From NCBI GenBank assembly GCA_035236585.1, contig CP141127.1:62911495-62975494 (forward strand): a stretch of DNA of 64,000 nt, in the 5' to 3' direction. The notes beneath the pieces are model-generated. The model saw only the letters and a list, made by a program, of their open reading frames with translations, did no database searches and had not been told where the DNA came from. The position numbers and the translations under genes were made by a program. This DNA comes from Warburgia ugandensis (Eukaryota > Streptophyta > Magnoliopsida > Canellales > Canellaceae). Of this stretch, positions 12,812 through 24,859 are shown in pieces; position 1 is the first letter of the stretch; each line of letters begins with the position of its first letter.

Positions 12812-13340
12812 TGTAATAACCCCAATTTTTGTAAATTGATTGAGAAAATCAATAAAGTTTGAGTTTTCAGAAATTATGGGTTGGAATATTAAGTAATTGG
12901 AAATTTTCTTTTTATAGAGATTAAAACATGATTTAAAACATAAAAATTGTGAATGTACTAAAAAAATCAATCGAAATGACACTTAATACGTTCAATTCTG
13001 AGTTAAAATGAAAAATCTCTAATTTTCTTTATTTTTATGAATAAAAGGGTAAAATCATAATTTTATACATAACCAAGATCTAAGACATCAATATTTAGGA
13101 TGTACTCAAAAATACGATACTAACCCCACTAAGTAGGCTCAATTCTGAGTTCGGGAGAATAAAATGGATTTTTCTCCAAAAAGGGTCATAATGGTCATTT
13201 CACACCCCCGTGGGGCCCACAAATGAATCCAATGGCTAGAAAACATGTAATGAGTGGTTAAACCACTACTAGCTACTAGTGGAGAAGGAGGTGGTAGTGG
13301 AGGATTCAATGTTAATTTAATATTTAAAAGAATTGAAACA
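12812..13340 (+). mobile_element. Family A LTR stub (first ~530 bp only)
   Basis: It matches the first ~530 bp of the LTR at 15179 up to the phrase GAAACAT. There it switches without spacer to internal RNase H sequence (TATTATGATGTTTCAGGC). It stops just upstream of the place where the TATA box would be, so this copy has no core promoter. It should have been the 3' LTR of the first copy or the 5' LTR of the second. Confidence 0.8.
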
Positions 13341-15130
13341 TATTATGATGTTTCAGGCAAAGGGTTAGGAGGTGTATTGATGCAAAATGGGAAAGTCATT
13401 GCTTATGCATCTACACAATTGAAGAAACATGAAATAAATTACCCAGTACATGATCTAGAATTGGCAGCTGTAGTTTTTGCATTCAAAATTTGGAGACACT
13501 ACTTGTATGGAGAAAAATTGATTGTATTCATAGATCATAAAAGTCTCAAATACATCTTCACTCAGGCTAATTTGGACATGAGACAAAGAACATGGATAGA
13601 ATATATCAAAGACTATGATTTTGCCATCTAATGCCATCTTGGAAAAGCGAATATAGTAGCTGATGCATTAAGTAGACAGCCAAGAGCTGTACTCACAAAC
13701 ATCACCATTAAATCAGCTTTTATATAAAGAGTCCTTAAAGCCCAAGAAGAAGATACAGTAACTTTGGAATTTTGTAAAAAGGCAAGATTTTGTAAGGGTA
13801 TAGATGGGGTTATACGTTTTCATGAGAGATTGGTGGTTCCTTTAAATATAGACCTGATAAAAGAACCATTACAAGAAGCCCATCAGTCAAAATTTTCCAT
13901 ACAACCTGGGGGTACAAAGATGTATCATGATTTGAAAAGAAACTTTTGGTGGAAAGGCATGAAAAGAGAAATAGGAGAATTTGTGGCTAAATGTCTAAAT
14001 TGTCAACAAGTAAAGGCTGAACACCAAAGACCAGCTAGAATGTTACAAACATTGGAACTTCCAGAATGAAAATGGGACAACATCACTATGGATTTCGTAG
14101 TAGGGTTACCAAGGACCCAGGTAGGTCATGGCATGATTTGGGTGATTGTGGATATGTTAACAAAGTTAGAACATTTCCTTCTAATTATGCAGAACTAGTC
14201 GGTTGACAGTCTAGCTAAGTTATGCATCAAAGAAATAATAAGTCGTCATGGGATTCCACTATCTATCATCTTTGATAGGGATGGAAGATTTACTTCAAGA
14301 TGTTGGAAGGGTGTATAACAAGCCTTGGGAACCTCACTTAAATTCAGTGCAGCATTTCAGCCCCAAATAAATGGTCAATCAGAAAGGACTATGCAGACTT
14401 TAGAAAATATGTTGAGAGCATGTGCATTAGATTGGAGCGGGAGTTGGGATGAACATCTTCCATTAGTAGAATTCGCGTATAACAATGGTTTTCAAGCAAC
14501 TATTGGTATGGCACCATATGAAGCACTGTATGGACGGCCATGTTGATCGCTGACCTGTTGGAGTGAAGTTGGAGAGAGAAAGCTGATAAAGTTAGTACTA
14601 GTGGAACAGTGTACATACAAGGTTAGATTGATACAAAAGAGGTTGCTAACAATACACAGTCGGCAAAAGAGTTATGCAGATAAAAGACATAGAAACTTGG
14701 AATTTGATGTGGGGGAGATTGTATTTTTTAAAGTATCACCAGTCAAAGGAGTAATGAGGTTTGGAAGCAAAGGAAAACTTAGTCCTAGATTCATCGGTCT
14801 ATTTGAAATCCTAAAAAGAGTTGGTCTAGTAGCTTACAAATTAGCCTTACCACCCTAACTCTCAGAAATACACAATGTCTTTCATGTATCTATGCTATGG
14901 AAATACCTACAAGATGACACGCATGTACTTCAAAGGGTGCCAGAAGAGCTAAAAACCAGACCTAACGTTGGAAGAGAAGGCGATACGGATCTTGACTGTA
15001 AGGAATAGAAGCTAAGGACCAAAACCATTCCGCTAGTCAAAGTCCTATGGCAACATCACTCTGTTGAGGAAGCCGCGTGGGAAACAGAAGTAGAAATGAG
15101 AAACACACACCCTAGTCTATTTGATTAAGT
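13341..15130 (+). pseudogene. pol 3' half (RNase H, integrase, chromodomain tail), family A copy 2
   Basis: This is a second, 5'-truncated pol. It starts inside RNase H ([15 protein letters not shown]), then shows [20 protein letters not shown], a clean integrase zinc region (QEAHQSKFSIQPGGTKMY... CLNCQQVKAEHQ), [19 protein letters not shown], the block with QSERTMQTLENM, EFAYNNGFQ and the C-terminal FIGLFEILKRVG. Nearly all of it is in one frame with scattered stops (for example at 13629, 14066, 14258 and 14856); a late frameshift destroys the chromodomain tail after 14960. It is better preserved than copy 1. The RT, protease and gag are absent because of the abrupt junction at 13336-13345. 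Confidence 0.85.
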
Positions 15131-15165
15131 TATTGTATTACAAATTTCAATGACGACATTATTGT

Positions 15166-15178
15166 AAGGGGGGAAGAT
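15166..15178 (+). other. Polypurine tract, family A copy 2
   Basis: AAGGGGGGAAGAT immediately before the LTR start TGTAATAACCCC at 15179. It equals the tract at 12799-12811 plus one G. Confidence 0.8.
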
Positions 15179-17882
15179 TGTAATAACCCCAATTTTTGTA
15201 AATTGTTTGAGAAAATCAATCAAGTTTGAGTTTTCAGAAATTTCGGGTTGGAATATTAGGTTATTGAAAATTAACTTTTATATAGATTATAATATGATTT
15301 AAAACTTAGAAATTATGAATGTACTCAAAAATCAATTGAAATGACACTAATTACGTTCAATTCTGAGTTAAAATAAAAAATCCCTAATTTTCTTCATTTT
15401 TATGAATAAAATGATAATTTTAACATGATCAAGTTCTAAGACATCAATATTTAGAATGTACTCAGAAATACGATTCCAATGCCACTAAGTACGCTCAATT
15501 CCGAGTTCGAGAGAATAAAATGGATTTTTCACCATAAAAGGGCAAAAATGGTCCTTTCACACCCCCAAGGGGCCCACAAATGAATCCAACGGCTAGAAAA
15601 CATGTAATGAGTGGTCAAAACACTACTAGTTGCTAGTGGAGAAAGAGGTGGTAGTGGAGGATCCAATGTTAATTTGATATTTAAAAGATTTGAAACATAA
15701 TTATTACAAGTAATTATGAAAAATTCAAAAACATCTATAAATACATCCTCCAAAATCCTACAAAAATGTTCATTAAATTTTCCACGAAATTATCTTGCTT
15801 ACCTTGAAAAATTAGGTCTAGATTCATTACCAAATTCCTGAAACTCCCAAAACTCTCTCCTCTTTCACTTTTTCTCTACTCTCTCTAGATTGGAACAAGA
15901 GATCTAAATTCAATTAGGCACTCTGTTATAAATCCAATCTCACAAATCCCACCGTTTATATTTTCCTAGACTACCTTATTTATAAAACCTAAGATCCAAC
16001 AAGCGGGTATCGGGCTATCATGTCATCTAAGGGATATCTATTTAAAATTGGGCTGCAAAATCTATGTTTTTCTCCAATCAAGTAGGTGGAAACCCATTCC
16101 ACACTTGTTTTAGGTTATTTTATGTAATTTTTATTTTTTTAAATTAAGTTTATGTTAAAAATAATAAAAATCAAGTAAGGGTAAGAACCCTCAATTTTGT
16201 ATGATGAAGGGTTCAAATGGAAAATTTGAACTGTCCAATCGATTCAAAAGGGTCCAAAACCCCTAGGGTAGAAGTTTCAAGAAATTTCATCAAGTTTTGA
16301 CCCCTTGATTGAAGAGGAATTGATTGAATGGTCTAAAATGGATTGTTCGATCTTCCTAAGAAGATCTGGTTCCTGGGATGCATAGCAGAATGCTACAGGG
16401 AAATGTGCCCTGTGGGAGTGTTTCTGCTCATGAGATCTGCGTGCGACGACGTTCCAACAGAACGACACGTCGAGGGACATGGTCCTGGGTGGTGCATTCC
16501 CGCCTGCATTCCAGTGACGGGAGTGCAGCCTACTCTGTCCAACTAGACCTAAGCTACTCAACTAATCCTAGCCATCTATTTAGTTGGGCTTAGATTAAAT
16601 CTGGACCCTAGGAATGACTATGAACTTCAGTCATCAATTGTGGAGTCATCTGAGCTCCAAATTGAGATAAAAAAGAAGCTATGAAAAGCTTGTAACGCCT
16701 ATTTTCTTCTAAAATCATAACATTTAGAAAAATCTTCATGAAAATTTCTATATTTAAGAAATAAGCTTCCAATTTCAAAGATTTAAGATGATCAAATCTT
16801 GGGGATCTATTTTAATGATGATATAGTGTTGAAATCAAGTAATATCCATGATTTATTTTGACAGATCTAAAATAAAATGAGGAATCTACCCTTTATGGTA
16901 GAAAAACCCTAAAATTGCAAAGGAACCCACTTGATCAATAAGATCAAGTATGATTAGACTTGGGATAGATTGAATGAATGATATTATGATGGAATCCAGT
17001 TAGAACATGGATTAAATATAACAAAAAGAAGTGGATATGATCTTTGGATCTGAATGGAGTAAAAATCCTAAAAGTAATTAAAACCCATGATCTAAAAGAC
17101 AAGATCTAAGATCTAATGGTTGGATCATAAGTAAAATATTCTAATAATCTTAATCAAATTAGTTTAATTGTCTTCTGTTTGATAATAGAATTGTAATTGT
17201 GATTTATGTTATAAAGTAGGAATTGTGATAGTGTAATTCTTAAATTTTAGCATGCTATGCTCTAAGTGTTATGAAATTGTTATTAGGTTGGTAGATTTAA
17301 TTATCTTAGGGCCATGTTAGTTTAAATTTGAGATTTTAGCATGATTCCAGCAGATTAGTAGTAAAATTTCATGTATTTCATAACTTAGGATCATGCTAGT
17401 TTAAGTATAGTTTTATTTCATTAAGTTAAGTTACATTCATAAGAAGCATGTTAGTATAAATAGTTGTTAAATTTATATTGGGTTTATGTTTTAAATTTTA
17501 TGATTAATTGTTGTCAAATTTTATTAGTAGATTCAATTATTAAGTAGTTGTTAAGATATGATAAGCATAAATCACCAAAAATGTAAACTAATGGAATATA
17601 GAGATTCATGGACAATTAAGATGAGGGAATGACTTTGACTTAATATTAGTAAGGGTTATAGTTAGTAGGATAATATAAGGATTATCAGATCCTTGGCCCA
17701 AACTAGGAGAATAATAAACCCCAAGAATGACATTTTAAATGTTCATGTATTTAATTAAAATCAATTAGAAAGAGTACTTAGGGTTAAATGCTCATAGGAA
17801 CCTTATGAAAGGTTGAGCTAAGGTCACTCTAGTGAATGCTGAACATGGTGGGTAAGGGAGTTTTCTAATAGAGGCTCTCTCT
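15179..17882 (+). mobile_element. Family A LTR, forward, first part (split by nested LTR)
   Basis: It begins TGTAATAACCCC after a polypurine tract and is collinear with the reverse copies read backwards from 4625 and from 22579. At 17882 it is cut by a reverse LTR and resumes at 22580. Together the two pieces give an LTR of about 4.88 kb. It serves as 3' LTR of the pol half upstream and, because a primer site follows at 24757, also as 5' LTR of a further copy. Confidence 0.87.
15736..15743 (+). promoter_or_regulatory. TATA box of forward family A LTR
   Basis: TATAAATA about 557 bp into the LTR, at the same relative position as in the reverse copies. If used, U3 is only about 0.6 kb and the transcribed R-U5 part of the LTR would be over 4 kb. 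This split is inferred, not shown. Confidence 0.55.
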
Positions 17883-20800
17883 TGTGACAACCTGGGTTTT
17901 TGTAACATGTTTTGTAATGTATTTTGAAAGGCAGGGCCCTTAAGAGTGTAAAAAAATTTCGCAAAACAAAGCAGCGGAAATTCTTTTCTTTAGAACTTGT
18001 TTTGAAAACCCAAGTCACCACTTCATACATAACATAAGTACAATTTGTGTACAAAATAAAATTCCATTGAAGGAATATACTTTTATTAAACTTCAAGATC
18101 CATCCAGTGGTTCATAGTACAACCAAATCTAGTACAATACTTGTCCAAATTACATAATCCAAAACTCATGCTCACCGTACAATAAAAGTCTCAACAAAGA
18201 AAAATACATGTCTTCAAGGGTATACCTTGAAGATTATTCTCTTCAAATCTTCTATAGTCTTCAGCTCCTAACTCTCCTTCCCTGTATCTGAGATATTGCA
18301 ACAAGTACAATATCTCAGCAAGCAATGCTTGGTAGGGGATTCAAGAAACATTACATTGCCAATGTAATTCCAATACTTCATAATCCCATTATCCTTAAAC
18401 ATACTCTTTACTTTGTAAGTTATGTATATCTATATACACACATACCCTTCATGGGTAAACCAGTTAAATTTGTGAAAGTAGTCAAATATCATTCCCAACT
18501 AAGCTGATCAATTCTCTTCATTTTGAGAATTTAGTATTACAGCTAATCTTATACTGGGAATTTTCCTTCTTGGGAAATATTGGTAATAGACAATTACCTA
18601 GCATTCACTATGCTACAACATAAGGCATTTCACTATGCCTATTCTCATATGCATCATAGTGCAAAATAATCAGAAAGGTTGCTATGCTGCAGTCTAATCT
18701 GTACTAGCGCACTAGGATAACTGCCCTGTTCACCACTGATACCACGGTGGTAAATATTATGTCACTGCCTGTATGGGGGGCAAGACTTTCACAATGGTGG
18801 CCTTCCCATAATTGCCACCACTCGACTTTTAGCCTCTATTAGGGCAAGGTATCATCACATCATCAAATTTCAAGGAGCGGGTGGCCAAACCCTCATGACT
18901 CCTCTAGCAATAGCATTCTCCTAGGCTTATGCCTATTAAAACAAACTCACAAGCCTCCAAGCTTGTATGTAAAATAGATTTCATATATATCAGACCATAT
19001 GTCTGTTTACTTAGGGCTGAAATATTTCCTAGTTCCCTATTCACTTATAGTTTAGTCCTTAACCATCTTATATGTGTTTGGTTGGATCATAAGGTTTTCA
19101 AGAGATTTAATACAAGTATTATCATTACTCTTGTCAACATAAGATCATGAGTACAATCAAGTATATCTCATGTAAATGCATTCATCAAATCCTCCTACCT
19201 TTAAGGAGTGATCTCTTTTCCCCAAATCTTCCATGATCTTGACTGATGTATGTAATCTGTACATCCATACATATTGTCAATATATACATTATGAACAATC
19301 CTATTGATCACTAGATCTGATGATTAGAATGATCTTTAGATCATTCATATCTAAGTATTTTTCTATCTCTAAGTCTTTGTATGTCCATCTCCTTGATCTT
19401 GATCTTCATAGATCCATTGATTGACAATCTTCACATGTTGATAAAGATCAAGATCCTAGATCTTCTATCATCTAGTTCTTCTTTGATCTAAGTTCAGTTA
19501 TTGGATCATCCCTATGGAGGATGATCTTTGTTTTCTCCCTTGAATCATCTTTGATCAAGTGTTTGGATTATCTAATCTAATGAACTATAACAAGTATACT
19601 AATAAACATCCATACTAAGTACAATATAGTGTTCTTATTCTTATTATTCTTGATCATCCAAGATCTAATGGATCTTGTTTGATCATCCTTATCTTACTTA
19701 CTGTTTTTATTAGGGTTAGGTAATTTAATAACCTTTTATGCTCTTATTATTATTATTCAACCAGTTAATGTGTTGGTTGAAGGTAGCTTATTCAAGCCTA
19801 AATCTAGACTGCTCCTCTTATTTCCAATTGGCTAAGGCTTATTAGCTGAATGGATGAACACAAAGTAGTTACTTCAATCCTCATGTAAGGAGGCGTTTAG
19901 ACCTCACAAATGTCAACGGAAGGTAGGGGAAGAGCGAGGCTCTATTAGATAACCCCCTTAACCACTATGTTCATCATTCACTAGAATGACCATAGCTCAA
20001 CCTTTCATAAGGTTCCTATAAGCATGTTTACCCTAAGTACTCTTTCTAATGGATTTTAATTAAGCCCATGAATATTTATAATGTTATTCATGGGGTTTAT
20101 TATTCTTTTCCTAATTTGGGCCAAGGACTTGATAATCCTTATATTGTCCTACTAACTATAGCTCTTACTAATTAAGTCCAAAGTACTCCATTCTTATTTG
20201 TGTAATGAAACTCTACTTTCTCATTAGAATATATTTTTGATGTTTTATGCTCTTTATCTCATAACAAGTAGATCTACTAATAACATTTAACCATAAATGA
20301 ATTATAAATTCAAAGCATAAAACTACATAATTTAACATTTAATGATAATGAAGCAAGGTACTTAAAATAATCTAGCACCTTATGATACCAATGAAATCAC
20401 ATATCATGCTAAAGTCTAAATGTTATGTTAGCATGCTTTATAACATAATCATATTTAAAATGCTATTATATAAAATGAAACTAATTATATTAACATTTTT
20501 AGAAACCTTTACTTATGATCCAACCATTTGATCTTAGATTTTTTTTTCTTTGATTAAGGATTTTAGTTATATTTAGGGAATTTTCTTTATTTAGGTCAAA
20601 AGATCATATTGATATATTTTTATCATAATCCATCCATGATTTCCTTGGATTTCATCATATCAACATTTATTCTTTCCATCCCAAGGATTTGATCACACTT
20701 GATCTCATTGATCAAGTGGGTCCCTTTGTATTTTTAGGGTTTTTCTACCATAATGGGTAGATCCCTTAATATATCTCATATATATCCAATTAAACCATAG

Positions 20801-22579
20801 ATCTCACTTTATTTCAATAGAATATCATTATTAAAATATATTTTCAAGATCTGATCATCTCAGATCTTGAAGATCTAGGTAATTGAAAACTTGTTTCTTT
20901 AATACAGAAAGTTTTTACTGAATAGTATGTCCATGTTATCATTTCATTAGAAAATAGAGGTTTCAAGCTTTCCACAACTTCTTTCCGATCTCAATTTGGA
21001 GTTCAGATGACTTTGGAATTGGATCTGGAAGTTCACAGTCTTTCCTAGGGCTTAGATTTGATCTGAGCCCAAGGAACGGACGGCCCAGATCTTTCGGGTG
21101 GAAAACCAAATCGGGCAGTCCCTTGAGGTGCATCCACAGGCGCAAACGGGACGAGCGGAACGCTCATTGTTCGCGCGCCCGTAAACTTGGTTGTCGCCTG
21201 GCGCATTCGCTCGTGGATTTGACGGACACGCCGTCATATTGCTTGGGAAGACGCCCCACTCGCAGTGCATACACTGTTTCTAACGGTGCATCACGTGTGT
21301 GTCTTGGGGGCCGTTAGATCCGGAGATCGGGCAGTCCATTCTAGACCGTCCAATCAATCCTCTCTCAATTGAAGGCCCAAAACATCTCTGATCTTTGTGA
21401 AATTTCTACCCTATGGGTTTGGACCCTTTTGGATCGATTGGTGCAATCAGAATTTTCATCTGAGCACTCTATCATCCAGAATTAACGGTTCTGGTGTTTA
21501 CTTTATTTTTACCTTTTTATTACTAAAATAAATTACAGTAAACTAAAAATTACATAAAACAGTATTAAACATCTATGGAAAGTATTTTCATCTACCTGAT
21601 TGGAGAAAAAACCTCTAATATATGCCCAATTTAAAAAAATACCTTGTTGATGAAGATATGGCCTAAGATCCACCTTTCTTGCAAATTTCCATTGTTTGAA
21701 CCGTTGGATCTTGAAATTTCTTTGTAGAATAGATATGTTGGGAAGTTTTAGATGGTGAAATTGATCAAATTAGATCTGGAACAGAGTGCTTAATTGATTT
21801 TAGGTCTCTTGTTCCAATCTAAAAAGAAAAACAAATTGAAAAGAGAGATGTCTCTTGGTAATTTTAGGTTTTTGGGGAGGGATCTAGGTCTAATTTTTTA
21901 GGGAGAGTGAAGAAAATTTCATGGGGATTTTATGAGGATTTTTGGGGTTGTATTTATAGGCTTTTTGGGTCTTTTTTCATGATTATAATATTTTATTTTT
22001 TTATTATTAAATGGCATGAAAGTCTCCCATGCTCCATTTTTTCTTCCCCATGCCCTATTTTTCTTCCCCAAGACCAGCTGATATTTGTTGACCCATGACT
22101 TCACGTGGGCTGCTGATAATATTGGTTTTTGGGTCCCTTGTGGGCCCCATGTGGGCCCCACATGGTGTAAAAAGACTGTTTTGCCATTTATGTATAAAAT
22201 TTTGGGTTTTATTCTCATGATCTCGGATTTGAGTGTACTTAGTGGCATTGGATTCGTATTTCTCAGTACATTCTAAATTTTGATGTCTCATATTTTGATT
22301 TTTTGGAGATTTTGATTTTTGGATAAAATTACTATTTTACCCCTTTTGTCCAAGAAATGAAGAAACTTAAGGATTTCTCATCCGAATTCAGAATTTGTCG
22401 TGCTTTCAGTCATTTTGAAGGGTTTTCTTAGTTTAATTTCAATTTTACATGTCTTTATGATTTGATTATACTTTTATAAAAATTATATTCTAAATAACCC
22501 TAATATTTCAACACAAAATATCTGAAACTCAAACTTTATTGATTTTCTCAATCAATTACAAAAAGTGGGGTTATTACAG
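17883..22579 (-). mobile_element. Complete solo LTR of family A, reverse, nested in a family A LTR
   Basis: Both ends are visible: TGTGACAACC at 17883 and GGTTATTACA at 22579, giving 4697 bp. Flanks are TCTCT (17878-17882) and GCTCT (22580-22584). Other copies of the target read CTCGCTCTTCCC at this point, so the original 5 bp duplication was GCTCT and the left copy has one change. No internal sequence is present, so it is a solo LTR left by LTR-LTR recombination. The LTR on either side belongs to the same family in forward orientation. Confidence 0.9.
21951..21958 (-). promoter_or_regulatory. TATA box of the nested reverse family A LTR
   Basis: TATAAATA on the reverse strand, about 625 bp from the LTR start, equivalent to those at 4051 and 15736. 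Confidence 0.5.
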
Positions 22580-24754
22580 CTCTTACCCTACCTTCCATTG
22601 ACGTTTGTGAGATCTAAACGCCTCCTTACATGAGGATTGAAGTAACCACTTTGTGTTCAACCATTCAGCTAGTAAGCCTTAACCAATTGGAAATAAGAGT
22701 AGTCTAGACTTAAGCTGAAATAAGTTATCTTCATATAGTAAAACATTACCTAGCTGAATAATAATAAGAAGAGCATAAATGGGTAGTAAATTATCTAATC
22801 CTCATAAAAATTGTAAGTAAGATAAGGATGATCAAACAAGATCCATAGGATCTTGAATGATCAAGAACAATGCGAATCCTAATGTTGTATTTTATTATGT
22901 ATGTATGTTGTAGACAAATCTAGATAGTGAATTCAAACCCTTGATCAAATATGATTCAAGGAAGAGAACCAAGATCATCCTCCTTAGGGATGATCAAACA
23001 ACTGAACTTAGATAAAAGAAGAACTGATGATGGAAGATCTAACTCCTTGATCTTTATCAACAAGTATAAATTGTTAATCAAAGGATCTATCAAAGATCAA
23101 GATTAAAGAAAGGAATACACAAAGACTTAGAATAGAAAATACTTAAATCTGAATGATAAGAAGATCATTCTAACCATTAGATCTATTGATCAATTCTATT
23201 TGAGGGAGATAGATCATGATTGGACACAAGATCTAGATCCTTTATATCAAAGGACAAGATTAGACAAAGAATGTAAATATGATAATAAAAAAAAGGATTA
23301 TTCAGATTGTATAAATATTGACAGTATGTATGGATTTACATATTTCATATGTCAATCAGGATCATGGAAGATTTGAAGAGATGAATCACTACTTAAAGGT
23401 AGGAGGATTTTATGAATGCATCTACATTGGATGTACATGTTGAATACATGATCTTATGTCTAGAAATGTTGACAAGTGTAATGTTAATACTTGTATTAAA
23501 TCCTCTTAAATCCTTATGAACCAACCAAACACATATGAAGTGGGTTAAGTTAGACTTTAGGAAAGGACTCTAAGTGAATATGAAACTAGAAGATATTCCA
23601 GCCCTAAGTAAATAGACAGATTGTCTGATATGTATGAAACCTATTTTACATACAAGCATGGAGGCTTGTGGTTTTATGTTAAACAGGCATAAGCCTGGGG
23701 GATGCTATGCTAGGGGAGTTATGAAGGTTTGGCCACCCACTTCTCAAAATTTGATGATTTGATGATACCTTTCCCTATGAGAGGCTAAAAGTCAGGTGGG
23801 GCAATTATGGGAAGGCCACGACTATGAAAGTCCTGTCTCCACATATGGGTAGTGACACAATATTTTCCACTGTGGTATTAGTGGTGAACAAGGCAGTTGT
23901 CGGAGCACACTAGTACGGATCAAACACTTTGATTATTTTGCACTGTGATGCATATGAGATAGGCATAGTGAAATGCCTTATGTTTTGGCATGATGAAATG
24001 TCAGGTAATTGTATATTACCAGTATTTCTCAAGAAGGAAAATTCTTAGTATAAAACTAACTGAAATACTAATTTCTTATAGTGGAAAGAATTGATCAGCT
24101 TAGCTGGGAATGTTATTTGATTACTTTCATAAATTTGATGGATTTATCCATATACAGTATGTATAAGGATGTACATATATGACAAAGTAAAGAGATTGAT
24201 ACATGAGCATGTTTATGAATAACGAGATTATGAAGTATTAGAATTATATTGTCAAATTATTATGCTTCTTAAATCCCCTACCAAGCATAGCTTGTCGAGA
24301 TATTGTGAATGTTTGAAATATCTCAGATACAGAGAAGGAGAGTTAGGAGCTCAAGACTGCATAAGACTTGAAGAGAATAATCATCAGGGTATACCCCTTG
24401 AAGACATGTATTTTATTTTGTATTGAGAGTATTGTATTGTAATGAGAGTTTCATTGTATGGTGAGCTTTGAGTTTTGGATTATGTAATTTGAACAAGTAT
24501 TTAATGGATTTGGGCTATACTGTGAACTACTGGATGGATTTTTGAAATTAATAAAAGTATATTCCTTCAATGAAATTTTATCTTGTACAAAAATTCTACT
24601 TATGTTATGTATGAAGTGATGACTTGGGTTTTTTCAAAACAAGTTCTAAAGAAAAGAATTTTTGTTGCTTTATTTTGCGAAAATTTTCTACTCTTAAGGA
24701 CCTGCCTTTGAAAAATGTATTACAAAATATGTTACAAAAACCTAGGTCATCATA
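22580..24754 (+). mobile_element. Family A LTR, forward, second part
   Basis: It continues the LTR interrupted at 17882 and is collinear with 6030-8199. It ends ...CCTAGGTCATCATA at 24754, where the other copies end in CACA, so the terminal CA has become TA by one C to T change. A primer-binding site follows 2 bp later. The tract between about 22830 and 23290 is dense in GATC, as in the other copies. Confidence 0.85.
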
Positions 24755-24859
24755 GTTGGTATCAGAGCCATTCATCCAGTCACTATATAGTACAAATATG
24801 TCCAAAGGAGAGATGATTATCCAATTTTAGATTAAGATAGAAGTTGTTGTATAGAATAT
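24755..24859 (+). mobile_element. Family A copy 3 primer site and leader, cut by element B
   Basis: GTTGGTATCAGAGCC (primer site at 24757, canonical initiator tRNA-Met) and a leader matching 8200-8300. It is interrupted after GAATAT by the LTR of element B and resumes at 35049. This shows that the preceding LTR was also the 5' LTR of a third family A copy. Confidence 0.85.

Noticed and set aside
21052..21317. Overlapping ORFs on both strands in the GC-rich LTR island
   Set aside because: Open frames arise because the island is GC-rich and stop-poor; they are not shared with the other LTR copies.
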